64,000 nt of DNA from Bacteroides faecichinchillae JCM 17102 (GCF_000614145.1 NZ_BAKK01000003.1:124001-188000); one strand, 5' to 3'. Numbered from the stretch's first letter, positions 54,027-64,000 are shown. Notes: a model not told the origin generated them from the letters alone. Translations and numbers: made by a program.

Positions 54027-55838
54027 TTACAAAGAAAGTCTCAAGTCTGCTAAGAGAACAGCCGTTTCCGTTTCATCTTTCGGTGCATCTTTGGGCTTCC
54101 ATGCCACAACAAACCGTACAGATGCAGATTGCACCTTATAACCTCTTTGTTCCCATTCAGATAATGTGCCCTGCATTCTTGATGATAATTTTGCTATAGG
54201 TTTATCGGCCGATGAGCTATACAAGAAGAAATCATTGTAAATTAAAGAATCTCCTCCTCTTAGTGCTAAAACTTCTTGTTTCCGTTCTTTGAAAAATCCT
54301 AAATAGACATCTTTGTGAGAGAGCTGTAGTATAATTTCTTCAGGCATATCATAGTGTTGTTGGTCAATGAGGTATTGGTTTGCACTTAAATGATTGAAAC
54401 AATCGCCGTTTGTATGTATGAATAGTCTGTTTTTTGCACGGGTTATTCCTACGTAGTATCGACGCATCAGATGGGCATCCTTTATATAGTTGTCAGATAT
54501 GAGCATATATACATCATCAAACTCCCTGCCTTTGGCCTTGTGGATAGTTGATACCACGACATCGGTGCCTGATGTGTCGCAAAAGTCTTCCACTGACGAC
54601 TCAAATACAAACTCCTTGAAGTCACTGAAATATTTTGTTTTGTTGGTTTGTTCAAACTGTTCCACACACCGCTTCACATACATCAAACTCATACTTCTGT
54701 CATAAATAGAAAAGGTTGCATGCTTGGCTTCTTCCCATAGTTCTTCTGTGATTAGCGGTGTTTTTATCCGTTTGTCTATATACATTAGGAAGTATCTCAT
54801 TTCCGCCATGTTCCAAAAACGTAAACCGTCCATTGATTGTACCAGTTTACTGTTTATACCATGCTTTCGCAGGAGGGCTATCAAGATGACAGCTTCTTCG
54901 TTTGTTTGGGTGAGTACACACGAAGTGCCTTTGTCCTTGTGTTGAAGTAAGTTTTCCACAAGCGGCTGATACATATATGTTGAATGATGACGTATCACTT
55001 CCACCCAACCTTTCTCTTTTCTCATAGAGGTGATAGGTGTACTTTTTATCCTTTTATTGATAGTTTTCAAGAATCCGTTGGCAAAATCCACCGGTTGGCG
55101 CGCACTGCGGTAATTCTCGGTCATTTCGACAAATGTACTTCCGCTTTCTTGCGCCAGCCGGTACATATAACCAGAATCGGAACCTCGGAATTCATAGATA
55201 TTTTGATCATCGTCTCCTACTGCTATCACACGCATTTCTTCGTTGTTAGTCATCAGAGCCTTTACAAGCGCATGTTCTTCTGTTCCCATGTCTTGGGCTT
55301 CGTCTATAACCAATACTGTCTTACCGATTTTGTTTGGTTCTACTTCTCCTTGGCATATCATCTCGGCTGCCTTTGAAACGACATTCTTTGAATCCTCAAG
55401 ATTTCCTATCCGTCCCAGGAGGTCGAAGCAATAAGAGTGGAAGGTTTTTATTTCGACAAAGTGGGCGGCATTGCCTATCAACTCCATGAGCCTTTGTTTG
55501 AATTCCGTAGCGGCTGCCCTTGAAAAGGTCAGCATCAGGAGCTGTTCGTGTTTCACATCTTCAAGTAGCAGAAGTGAGGCCAGTTTGTGGACCAATACAC
55601 GTGTCTTTCCACTACCTGGGCCGGCTGCGACTACAATGCAACGTGAACCCTTATCGGAAATAATATCCATTTGCCGTTTGGATAATTGTCCGAACAATTG
55701 TTTGTACTTCTGTGGTGTCAAGTTACGTTGTATCTCGTTTGCTCTGTCTCCTTTGAAATATTTTATGACAAACTTTCTGTAGTCCATTTGGAAATAGTCC
55801 TGAACATATTGCAAGGCCGCATGATAATCTCTTACCAT
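54027..55838 (-). CDS. UvrD/Rep-type ATP-dependent DNA helicase
   Basis: 603 residues. SF1A motifs in order: Q-motif LSKRQMDII, Walker A AAGPGSGKTR (about 71-80), motif Ia TFSRAAATEF, motif II VIDEAQDMG, motif III GDDDQNIYEFRGS, motif IV ENYRSARQ, motif V VVSTIHKAKGREFDDV and motif VI YYVGITRAKNRLFIH. The C-terminal 60 residues are a small extra domain. It unwinds DNA 3'-to-5'. Starts inside the stop of the RecQ-like gene (TGATG), so the two helicases are made together. Confidence 0.92.
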   Translation of the reverse strand: MVRDYHAALQYVQDYFQMDYRKFVIKYFKGDRANEIQRNLTPQKYKQLFGQLSKRQMDIISDKGSRCIVVAAGPGSGKTRVLVHKLASLLLLEDVKHEQLLMLTFSRAAATEFKQRLMELIGNAAHFVEIKTFHSYCFDLLGRIGNLEDSKNVVSKAAEMICQGEVEPNKIGKTVLVIDEAQDMGTEEHALVKALMTNNEEMRVIAVGDDDQNIYEFRGSDSGYMYRLAQESGSTFVEMTENYRSARQPVDFANGFLKTINKRIKSTPITSMRKEKGWVEVIRHHSTYMYQPLVENLLQHKDKGTSCVLTQTNEEAVILIALLRKHGINSKLVQSMDGLRFWNMAEMRYFLMYIDKRIKTPLITEELWEEAKHATFSIYDRSMSLMYVKRCVEQFEQTNKTKYFSDFKEFVFESSVEDFCDTSGTDVVVSTIHKAKGREFDDVYMLISDNYIKDAHLMRRYYVGITRAKNRLFIHTNGDCFNHLSANQYLIDQQHYDMPEEIILQLSHKDVYLGFFKERKQEVLALRGGDSLIYNDFFLYSSSADKPIAKLSSRMQGTLSEWEQRGYKVQSASVRFVVAWKPKDAPKDETETAVLLADLRLSL

Positions 55839-58800
55839 CAGATTGGCATATTCGCTACAATATGCACTTGCTGGATTTTCAACTTGTAGAATTCGTTGAG
55901 CATCCGATAGTCGTCTTGCTTGTATCTCGACTTGTTGTCCTTTATCCTTTGGATATTCATGGCATTATAAAGTACCAAAAATCCGCCTTCAAGTTTTAGT
56001 GAACCGATTTTCGACAAATACAGAAGTGCTTCTTCCACGTCTTCTAATTGAATGTCATCAAGTCCGCCAAAAAGGGATTGGAAATTTGATTTTATTCGGT
56101 TCAGAAGCTCTACTACGGAGAACTGGATGGCTTTGTCGAGTGCATTCTTTTTTTCTGCATCAAAAGCTAATTTGTATAGCCATTCCACGGCAAAGCGACT
56201 TATTTCCAATCGTTTCTCAAATCGCCTGATGGTGGATTCTAGGTCTGCCTGACGACTTATCTCCATGTTACGAGCTGCATCTTCTTTTTTACGCGTATAT
56301 CCTTTGACGGTGAGGAAATAGAGTAGTGTCCGGATATCTTTTTCTTTGGATGTATTGATGCCGTCGTTCACTGCATTTTCATTCAGTTGCTTGCATGATA
56401 TTCGTAAAGCTCCGTCGGGAATATGATTAAGGATGTATTGTTCAAGTTTTGCAAAGCGTTCGAGGAGAATTTGTGACTTTCGTTCCGAATCACCTGCATC
56501 CTGCAAATAGGCAGATATGTCTTTGCTGTCTGCCAATATACCTTCCTGTCGCATGCGCTCCACTACAGATATAACATCTCTTTTGCTTAGTCCCAAAATG
56601 TCTGCCAGATAATCGATTCGTGATTCTGCTTCCGAATCCTGAGCCTTGGCGATATGTTTTTGAGAAATCAATGACTTGATGATACGGACTGCCTTTTCTA
56701 TTTCATCGCTGCCAAAAAGTAGTGATGCTGCTATGCGTTCTCTTGCTTCGTCCATATTCTTTACCATTATTCCCGTGGCATATACATGAGGTACATTGTT
56801 TCCTCTTACCAAGTATCCGCTTTGTTCCAAAGCTGCTAATGCTGTCCGTACACGGGTCTCAATGTCAGATACCGAATCATCCCATCCTGCTTGCCGGGCA
56901 ATTTCCAACGCAGAACAGTTGACTTTCATACGGTGTTTGGTAAGGTCTTTGACGGCTTTCCATACCTGTTGTATTTCACTAATGCTAAGTTTCGTTTGGT
57001 TTAGCAATATAAAATGCTTGTCCAAATCATTGTCACTGTAAAGCACATAACAACGTGCGTTAAGACCAGGATCACGACCTGCCCTGCCAGCTTCCTGTAC
57101 ATAATTCTCCAGCGAATCGGAAATATCATAATGCACTACAAGACCGACATCTTTCTTATCGACTCCCATACCAAATGCAGATGTGGCCACGATGATGTGT
57201 GCCTGATCGTTCATAAAAGCATCTTGGTTGGCAATTTTTTCATCGGCTTCCATTTTCCCATTGAAAGGGAGTGCCTTGTAACCGTCACGAGTCAGTTTTG
57301 CAGCCAGTTCCTTTGTTCGTTTGGTGCGTGACACGTAAACAATTGTCGGACAATCGGCTTCTGCTACAAGTTCTCTCAGTTTTAAATATTTGTCATTGTC
57401 ATTCTCTACATGTATGACGGAATAGTGTAGATTTGTTCTTGAGGCTGTTGATGCGAATAATTCCAAGTTCAAATCCAAAGTCTGCTTGAAATAGTCACAG
57501 ATGTCTTGGATTACTTTCTGTTTTGCCGTGGCCGTGAAACAGGATACAGGTATCGGGGTTTTGCATTTTTTTCTTTTGTTGGTATTTTTGGATGAATTTG
57601 CCAATGTAGAGATAGTCAACTCTGAAATCCTGCCCCCATGAAGAAAAGCAGTGCGCTTCGTCTATCACAAACCTTACAACGTGGCGCGCCATCAATATTT
57701 TCTCGATTGTTTTTGAACGGAGCATTTCGGGAGAGATATACAACAACGAGGCTTCTCCGTCTTGTACTCTTTGTATGGACAGTGATCTTGTGATAGGGTC
57801 TAACATCCCATTTATGGTTACGGCATCCGTGATGCCTCTGTCGGCAAGGTTGTCTACCTGGTCTTTCATCAAGGACTGCAAGGGGGAGATGACAACCGTA
57901 AGCCCGTGCACGGAGTGTCCCGCCATGAGTGCAGGCAGTTGGAAGGTAAGTGATTTACCACCGCCGGTAGGAAATATTGCCAGCAGCGATTTCCCTTTTA
58001 CCGCAGCTTGGGCAGCACGTTCTTGCAGTGGTTCGCTTTCGTATGTCCGGAAGCGCTCATATCCGAAAAATGTTTTTAGGTTATGGAGCACATCCAATTG
58101 CGTATGGCAGTAGTCGCAGCTTTCTTTGCAAGTAGTGTGTCGCAGGAGTTTTATGATAAATTCCACTTCCGGATAATTATAAAGTATCCATCCGGGAGTG
58201 ATGGAGCGGTAATCGGTGGTGTCAATCAGAGCCAATGCGTATGCCAATCCGCATGGATATTGATTGGTGAGCATGTCAAGGTCGGCATGTTGGCAAATTT
58301 TTCCGGCATAAAGTTCTTTAATAAGTTCAGGTATTCCTTTATGGATATACTCTGCACTTACCATACTGAGAAATCCTTCAAATTCCTTTTTGCCCTTCAG
58401 CAGCGATGCAAATAGTATACGCTTTTCTTTCGGTAATGAATGCCAGCATGCTATTTCATCCAACAATAAGTCTTTTGCTTTTTTGCAATCGTTCACCGGA
58501 TTGTTCATTTGTTCGCTCATCAGTTTGTCATCTTTCATAAGCCTGTGGTAAGGGTGTTCAGGGAACAGTAAAGGCGAAACATAAAGTGTATCAACTAAAA
58601 TCCAGCGGCATATTTTGTCCGTAAACAGGTATTTAGCATCATGGTGAACGATATTGTGTCCGCAGATGTAGTCTACATCGTTTAAGAAAATGAATAGTTC
58701 TTCTTTTGAGGTTTTATGAAATGTCGTGTTATCATGCTTGAGGGCTCCTATATCATGGATTCTATGGTCTTTCAAGCCTATTTCAACATCTACTATGGCA

Positions 58801-58901
58801 TAATTGTGGGCACTACATGGTACAGAGGTAGTTTTATTGCCGATGACATTGTTTCTATCCTCGGTTTTCTTGATTCCTATGAGTTTGCTCCATATTGACA
58901 T
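55838..58901 (-). pseudogene. RecQ-family helicase with N-terminal DEDD exonuclease-like domain, frameshifted in an A7 run
   Basis: Frame one (58901-57495): exonuclease-like start (AIVDVEIGLKDHRIHDIGAL, GHNIVHHDAKYL), a cysteine-containing middle (CKESCDYC), then the RecQ core with PTGGGKS (about residue 310), SPLQSLMKDQV and DEAHCFSSWGQDFR. Frame two (57619-55838) continues from CKTPIPVSCFTATAKQKV with RTKRTKELA, ATSAFGMGVDKKDV and EAGRAGRD, then an RQC-like helical and winged region. Dropping one A from the A7 run at 57566-57572 rejoins the chain to about 1020 residues. Coupled with the UvrD-like gene. The exonuclease fusion resembles WRN-like proteins. Active state depends on the frame. 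Confidence 0.85.
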
Positions 58902-58922
58902 ATCTCAATATAATAAATAGTT

Positions 58923-58952
58923 TTACAACTTGAATTTGTTATGTATCTGCAT
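58923..58952 (-). CDS. Leader mini-ORF upstream of RecQ-like gene
   Basis: Nine codons (MQIHNKFKL) and a stop, 22 bp upstream of the RecQ-like start and downstream of a TACCTTTG box. The first 17 bp (ATGCAGATACATAACAA) are identical to the start of the AlbA_2 gene 5 kb away. It may be a regulatory leader peptide or a relic of duplication. Confidence 0.35.
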   Translation of the reverse strand: MQIHNKFKL

Positions 58953-58996
58953 CGTTTTCTTATTGTTGTTTGGGTATAATATCCCAATATCATACA

Positions 58997-59004
58997 CAAA
59001 GGTA
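58997..59004 (-). promoter_or_regulatory. Bacteroides -7 box (TACCTTTG) of the RecQ-UvrD operon
   Basis: TACCTTTG on the minus strand, sharing 10 bp (TACCTTTGTG) with the AlbA_2 promoter. It lies about 45 bp before the leader ORF and 96 bp before the RecQ-like ATG. Confidence 0.6.
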
Positions 59005-59138
59005 AGGATAAAACCGAAGAATCTGTTAAAAACATCGCTTTCTTTTGATTTTTATGCGTTTACATCTCGTTATTTATGAATAAAAATCGTACTTTTGTGA
59101 ACAAGAGCGTGTGTTGCTTATGAATGCTTATTTTCAGA

Positions 59139-59162
59139 TTTGCGTTATATTTGCAACACGTG
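59139..59162 (+). other. Candidate right attachment/Int-binding site of the island
   Basis: A 24-bp segment matching 25914-25937 at 19 of 24 positions (shared TTTGCG...ATTTGC.ACACGT pattern). It lies right of the last leftward helicase operon. An identical core is not seen, so it may be an arm-type site or chance. Confidence 0.25.
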
Positions 59163-59245
59163 TATGCAAGTCGCTGATAAATATATCACGTTGATTTTGA
59201 GGAAGTGAAATAAAAAACAAAAATAACGATCACAAACAATAGTGA

Positions 59246-59278
59246 AATGGAGTGTAACTTATTGAGTTGCACTCCATT
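59246..59278. terminator. Hairpin/terminator at island edge
   Basis: AATGGAGTGTAAC and GTTGCACTCCATT pair with one G:U. No gene ends directly upstream on the + strand. Its loop-side TGAGTTGCAC is also present in the dnaK terminator. Confidence 0.6.
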
Positions 59279-59415
59279 CTGTTTATTAAACTTTATTGAT
59301 GGTTATGGCTATTTTCGGAATATTATCGTAATATACACCATAATTGTAACGTCTCTTAATTGGAAGTATATACATTTGACAATGGGCGATAGTCTCGAAT
59401 AGTCCCAAAGTATAA

Positions 59416-59447
59416 CCCAGACAAACGGTTGCAACTGAACGTCTGGG
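59416..59447. terminator. Hairpin before restriction-type gene end
   Basis: CCCAGAC (59416-59422) pairs with GTCTGGG (59441-59447), 26 bp downstream of the end of the leftward restriction-type gene. Probable terminator, though with no strong T run. Confidence 0.5.
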
Positions 59448-59472
59448 CTTGGAAATTGTGTTTAAGTAATTC

Positions 59473-62350
59473 TTACACTAAACCGAATATTATAAGCATA
59501 ATAAATACTTCTGTATATTTAGCAAACCAATTCTTTTTGTCAATTTTTTCAATACCTCTGTCTACTGATAAGATTTTCTCAATATCCTTGGCTGAAATAT
59601 CTGTTTTAAGGCAAATATTACCATTCTTTATTACAATAATCTCATCAAAAAGTGACAGATGATTACGGAAATATATAAATTGATTTTTTACTGTAGTCGT
59701 TTTTGCGCCCCAAATATCAGTTTCCGTGAGAGAAGTTGTAAAGTGATTATTCAACGCCTCTAGAATTTGAGGTTGGTTTGCCATGCTAATAGCTTCCAAC
59801 TTTGGATAATTCTTTCTCAAATATTTGATGTCTTCAATAGCAGTCTGTATAGATTCTTCTGTACTGTCATACATAGGATAAATACAGAAAGCAAATTCAT
59901 TGAATGTTAATGGTTCAAAAGACTCAAGTCCTTTTAAAATCTCTAAACATGCACGATAAGGGAAGAGGATTCGTTGGCTCCTCTGATCCTCCAGTGTATT
60001 AGAGTATCTCAACATCTGTTTCTTAAACAAATCGCGTGGTTTGATTTCTCCGTCAAGGTAATACTCACCAAGTGGTGTAAGTTTGTAGTTCTTACCATCC
60101 TTTTCTGTTAAGCCAAGTCTAAAAGTATGGCTCACATTGTTGTGGTTATACTTGAGATCTGTACCCGACATAATATTCCGTTTTTTATCCCTAAATATGT
60201 TAATCGTTGGATCAATGAGGTTTTTTATAAAGGTTTCAAAAGAAAAGTCGCCAATAGTTTTAAAGATTCTTGAATGGCCTGTTTTGCGTTCTCCCTTCCC
60301 AAATACTTGTTTCTTTTGTGCATCGGTTGGGTTTGCATTGACTGTAGCAATCTGAACATATAACTCTTCTGAGAATTGTTGAATATCAACGCCTTCTATT
60401 TGAATAGACACAGGATCATTTTCTGTCGGACTTCTGCCAATACGTCCCGTTGCTATATATTCACTATTCAGACGATTAATCCAATCTTCCAATCTGTTGT
60501 CTTGATCTCGCAAAGCCTGAATAATGTTATAAACAATTTCAAAATCCTCGGAATGAAGTATATCTGAAGCTACAGATGACTCAGGAATCAAAATTGGAAT
60601 AATGAAATATGCGGTCTTGGCAACCCCCTTTTTCGTTCGCAATGCTCGTCCACATGCTTGTACAATATCTACTAGAGACTTCTTTCTATCAATGAAATAT
60701 ACACTGTCAATGATAGGAACATCGACACCTTCTGTGAGACACTTTGCATTTGATATGACAGAAAACTCAGAGTTTCTGAAATTATCAAGGATTTGTGCTC
60801 GAGAGCCAGCATCTATTTGGCAATTTATATTCTCAATATAGAGATTTGACGATTCAATATTCTGATTTAATTCTCTAATGACGCTTGATAAGGAAATTTC
60901 TTCTCCGTTTTCTGAAACGAAATTTTTTGCTCTCTGAATAGAAGAATGGAATGAGATTGTTTTTTTGATAGAAAACTCTCTCATCGCTTTAGCCAAAAGA
61001 ATCTTTGAATATAGTATTTCTGCAGATTGTATTTTTGAATTTTCGTCAAGATCCTCTACTTTAAGGTGTTTATTTTCCGCAATATAATTATAAACCTCGC
61101 TTTCTTTTACACCAGCCACGATTATTTTGTAATCAGAGATTGTCTTGTCAAGAATAGCTTTACCAAAGTTGTATTTTGAAAGAAGTGAGCCATAGGCATT
61201 TTCATCATCCATTGAGAAAATCACTTTTCCGCTTTCTTCAGCATTTCGTTTAAGCAGCGGCCTTACCATTCTTTCTGTTGCAGTCATGAAAAGTCTTTTC
61301 TTTGAACGAATGAATTGGTCTTCAAGTGCCAAAGAAAAATTTGAGCGTAAACCAGCTGTACGATGTGCTTCGTCGCAAATAATCAAATCAAAAGTATCTT
61401 TGGCTATCTTCTGCGCCTCTGATATCTTATCTGTAGATTGATATGTTGAAAAGATGTAACGAACCTTTCCCTTCGTATTATCCAAAAAGTTAGCGATTTC
61501 ATTAATGTCGGTTGTAACAGGAACGCCTAATTGTGATACGCTAATATCAGCTTCGTCGTCATTAATATTTGAAGAAACAGTATTGTCACTACAAACACAC
61601 AAATAAGTAAATGGAACCTTCGCCTGATCCGCCCAAGATTCAAGTGTCTGTTTTACAAGGGATATACTCGGAGCTAAGAACAAAACTGTCTCAGCTTTCA
61701 TCGTTTCAACAATCCATAATGAAGTAAGTGTTTTACCAGTACCGCAGGCTGCAATAATCTTGCCTCGATCTTCTACAGAAAAGCCTTCAATAACTTCATT
61801 GATGATGTGTTCCTGATAAGTATAGGGAGTATGGAAAACCTTGTGCTTCTTAATATTCTCGTTGTTTACAAGATCAAAAAGAAGATCGAAAAAGGTTTTG
61901 TCAAGCGTGTCAAAGTCTTTTGCCAAAACTTGAAGGTTCTCTTTATGTTTGTCAGAAAGATTACTCACAGAATAAGAATTGGCAACAGTGCAACAGAAGT
62001 CGCAATAACGTCCATCAGACCAGAATTTTGTAAGCTCTTCATAAGTTGGCTTTATTCGTCCAGAACGAAACTTACATTGATAGGCTATTGACTTACCCTC
62101 TTTTGTAATAATCAGGCCATCAACACCACTGTCTTGATGTTGTTTGTTACCAAGTTTCAAACTTTTTCTATATTTGTCAGGAATGTCTGCAGAAGTATAA
62201 ATTTCTGCAACTTGATACATCTGCGCCTTTATCGTAAAATATGCAAATGTAAACTCCTCAAATACGTTACCTCTTGCTTTCGCTGTAGGCAATGCTTCGA
62301 TGGCCTTTTCTAACGAAAGCCAGTCTTGATAGTGTTTTTTTATATATCAT
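59473..62350 (-). pseudogene. Restriction-type nuclease/helicase (Mrr-like + SF2 helicase), 5' frameshift in an A7 run
   Basis: The natural ATG is at 62350, just after the methyltransferase stop, but the frame reaches the rest only if the A7 run at 62335-62341 (minus strand) loses one A. The product would then start MIYKKHYQDWLSLEKA. Otherwise translation could begin only at TTG 62292. Body: PD-(D/E)XK-like nuclease (DSGVDGLI...AYQCKF, about 55-85), SF2 helicase with CGTGKT (about 200), CDEAH, TATERM and QACGRALR, then a long C-terminal region (about 600-955) likely for target recognition or coupling. Pairs with the methyltransferase as a restriction-modification system. Confidence 0.8.
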
Positions 62351-62352
62351 AA

Positions 62353-63678
62353 TTATTTGGAAATTTGAAGTTCAATTACTGATTCTCTCATTAAATTGTC
62401 AAATTCTGAATTCAGAATATGCATTTGTTGAGAGGAAGAACGTATTTTGCGTGCGTGGTAGATATTACAAACTTCATAACCATATTTTTCTGCAATGTCT
62501 GCAAGAAGCAAATCGGTTGGAACCAATATGCCTTTATATCCAGAGTTCGCAACTACAATATAACATTTAGCTTTATCTACAAGGATTTTGGATAAGTTTT
62601 TTATCATCAACTCCATGTCATCAAAATACCCTCTAATCATATCTGGTATATTTTTATTCCATATATTGAATGAAGATATAAGTGATGCTATAGTATCAAC
62701 ATCCTTGTTGCTGTTTGTAAAATCATGACTGAATTTTGAGTTTACGTGCGAACGCAAGGCCATTGATCTAAATCGCTCAAAATCGTCATATGATTGAACA
62801 AAACCACCAATCCAAAATTCAAGCTTATAAACCTCACAATAATCAAAACAGTTAGCATATGGAGGTGAGAACACACACAACCCCACAGGAATATTCTCTA
62901 CCTGTTTGAAAGCGTCCTCAGTTATCATGGAACCGAAAATTATCTTGCTCTCATTGTCACTGTTTGATAACTGAATATCAGATAACATTTCTTCAGCCTT
63001 ATCTAAATAGCACTGAACCAAATCGGGTACAGCCTTATAATTCTTCTTGAATTTCAAACCATTGCCATCTTTTACTTTTAGGGAACATTTGTCTATAATA
63101 GAAATCAAAGCAAGCCTAAAGAAATCCTGAACAGCATTATTATCTATGCTATCTACAAAGAATCGAATTTTAAGTAAGATTTCAAGAACATCTTCCATAA
63201 AAGAAGTTTGAATGACACGACCTGCTTCTATCTCTACTCTTGTATCAGGTAGTATGAAGTTTTCTATATACTCTTTAATTAATGAGATTTCCTTTGGAGA
63301 ATAGTGATGAATTTTGGCTTTAGTTGCTAATATAGCCATTGGATTTATATCAAATCCAACGGTTTTATACCCTAAATTAATCGATGTGAGATTAGTCGTG
63401 CCAACACCGCAGAAGGGATCCAATATATAATGTTCTTTTGATGGCTTTTCTTCTTCTATGATATGTTTTACAAGCAATTCAGAATAGCCTTGCTTGTAAT
63501 CATACCATTTGTGTTTTGGAACTATCATATTGGTCTTGAAGTTTACAAGACCTTCATAGTAACTTCCATCAACAACGTGATATTTTGATGCAAGGCGTTC
63601 GATGATCTCTTGATAATCAGGAAGCTTTGCTTCAAATAACACTTGATTAGTTATGGCTTTAGATTCACTCGTCCTCAT
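62353..63678 (-). CDS. Site-specific DNA methyltransferase (N6-adenine/N4-cytosine type)
   Basis: 441 residues. Motif I DPFCGVGTT (about 86-94) and GFDINPMA, and motif IV SPPY (about 268-271) as catalytic loop, give the motif-I-first order. The middle part (about 150-250) is a helical insert that may recognise DNA. The C-terminus returns to the Rossmann-like fold (AKCYIVVANSGYKG). It should protect host DNA at the site cut by the downstream restriction-type protein. Overlaps the upstream gene by 14 bp and is followed 3 bp later by the nuclease/helicase ATG. Confidence 0.9.
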   Translation of the reverse strand: MRTSESKAITNQVLFEAKLPDYQEIIERLASKYHVVDGSYYEGLVNFKTNMIVPKHKWYDYKQGYSELLVKHIIEEEKPSKEHYILDPFCGVGTTNLTSINLGYKTVGFDINPMAILATKAKIHHYSPKEISLIKEYIENFILPDTRVEIEAGRVIQTSFMEDVLEILLKIRFFVDSIDNNAVQDFFRLALISIIDKCSLKVKDGNGLKFKKNYKAVPDLVQCYLDKAEEMLSDIQLSNSDNESKIIFGSMITEDAFKQVENIPVGLCVFSPPYANCFDYCEVYKLEFWIGGFVQSYDDFERFRSMALRSHVNSKFSHDFTNSNKDVDTIASLISSFNIWNKNIPDMIRGYFDDMELMIKNLSKILVDKAKCYIVVANSGYKGILVPTDLLLADIAEKYGYEVCNIYHARKIRSSSQQMHILNSEFDNLMRESVIELQISK

Positions 63679-64000
63679 TTTCAGAATCGTATAATTTTGC
63701 TAAATATTTTTTATTGAAATGAGTGTAAAGATGATGAGTGCCGTTTGCTCGCAGATATGTCTTTGCGAACGCATCAATCAAAGGTATTGCGTCAGCAAAC
63801 ATCTGCAATATAACCTCATTCCTGTTCTTATCATTACAATCAATTTTTTGAAGAAAAATATTATCAATGTCATGAATAAAATCTTCTTCATCCTTATATA
63901 TCTTCACAGGATTATTAGCAACCTTTCTGAATGTGTAAATAAAATCTCCATAAGGCGATCCTTTTGCTTTCGTATGTGCAGTCTGGCGGTAATTCTTAAC
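63665..64000 (-). CDS. Open-ended protein upstream of the methyltransferase (5' end outside window)
   Basis: The frame is open to the window edge. At least 111 residues, starting ...VKNYRQTAHTKAKGSPYGDFIYTF and ending LRANGTHHLYTHFNKKYLAKLYDSENEDE. No membrane helix, charged, mostly helical. Its 14-bp overlap with the methyltransferase indicates a shared operon, so it may be a further part of the restriction-modification system (for example a specificity or regulatory protein). No domain is recognised in the visible part. Confidence 0.6.
   Translation of the reverse strand, partial: VKNYRQTAHTKAKGSPYGDFIYTFRKVANNPVKIYKDEEDFIHDIDNIFLQKIDCNDKNRNEVILQMFADAIPLIDAFAKTYLRANGTHHLYTHFNKKYLAKLYDSENEDE

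Larger units (their letters stand above)
58902..59472. other. 571-bp intergenic region at the probable right edge of the island
   Basis: From left to right it holds the leader and promoter of the RecQ-like operon, the 24-bp candidate attachment repeat, a strong terminator-like hairpin and a CCCAGAC/GTCTGGG hairpin. No gene-size open frame is seen. Confidence 0.6.

Noticed and set aside
59246..59278. Shared TGAGTTGCAC between this hairpin and the dnaK terminator as the att core
   Set aside because: The identical part is only 10 bp within unrelated stems, and the positions inside terminators make chance more likely.

Overview
The window is chromosomal DNA of a Bacteroides-type bacterium (Bacteroidota, order Bacteroidales). 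The evidence is AT-rich DNA, several copies of the Bacteroides -7 promoter box TAnnTTTG, weak or absent Shine-Dalgarno sites, and a conserved Bacteroides core-gene order (nusB-yajC-ybbR-coaE-DUF5606; carboxynorspermidine dehydrogenase-bcp-recA; clpB; dnaK with the usual EEVK-type end). The species cannot be settled from the sequence alone.

Layout. 1-25.8 kb is core chromosome: a truncated cation/proton antiporter, a HIT protein, an Hsp15-like S4 protein, pth, rplY (L25/Ctc), a PUR-domain protein, the nusB to DUF5606 run, clpB, a DUF6621-like protein, a frameshifted LysR regulator, a YccF protein, a YeiH-type exporter, a split hybrid sensor/AraC regulator, the recA operon, a triply broken secreted protein gene, a META-domain lipoprotein, a DUF3472 protein and dnaK.

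25.9 kb to about 59.2 kb reads as a mobilizable genomic island inserted just after the dnaK terminator. It starts with a helix-turn-helix protein and a tyrosine recombinase (frameshifted here), followed by a DNA-binding protein, a BT4734/VirE-N-like protein, a DUF3987 primase/helicase-like protein, MobC, a relaxase and a membrane coiled-coil mobilization protein, with a candidate oriT palindrome before mobC. The cargo follows: a secreted nuclease, a leftward DUF4236/membrane operon, and a large rightward operon (36.0-51.5 kb).

The rightward operon is the most interesting part of the window. It joins four modules with 1-14 bp overlaps or short gaps: (i) a TerY-P-like signalling set (zinc ribbon, Ser/Thr kinase, vWA protein, PP2C phosphatase); (ii) a membrane/TPR protein; (iii) a His-Xaa-Ser (Hxs) peptide-modification system, with two HxsA substrates carrying peptidoglycan-binding domains, HxsD and the radical SAM enzymes HxsB and HxsC; (iv) an envelope-modification set, with an unknown protein, an SGNH hydrolase/beta-propeller fusion, an MBOAT acyltransferase, a carbamoyltransferase, a 48-residue DUF5989 protein and a 63-residue membrane protein. 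My inference is that phospho-signalling controls export or modification of a cell-wall-associated His-Xaa-Ser protein together with acyl/carbamoyl decoration of an envelope polymer.

51.6-58.9 kb is a leftward set: a membrane/coiled-coil protein, a frameshifted AlbA_2 (Schlafen-type) regulator, a UvrD-like helicase and a RecQ-like helicase with an N-terminal exonuclease-like domain (frameshifted). 59.5-64.0 kb holds a restriction-type nuclease/helicase, a DNA methyltransferase and an open-ended upstream gene, i.e. a restriction-modification locus.

Nine genes are split by small frameshifts, several of them in A/T runs, while the long core genes are intact. This is either real decay of accessory genes or residual base-call error, and raw reads would decide.
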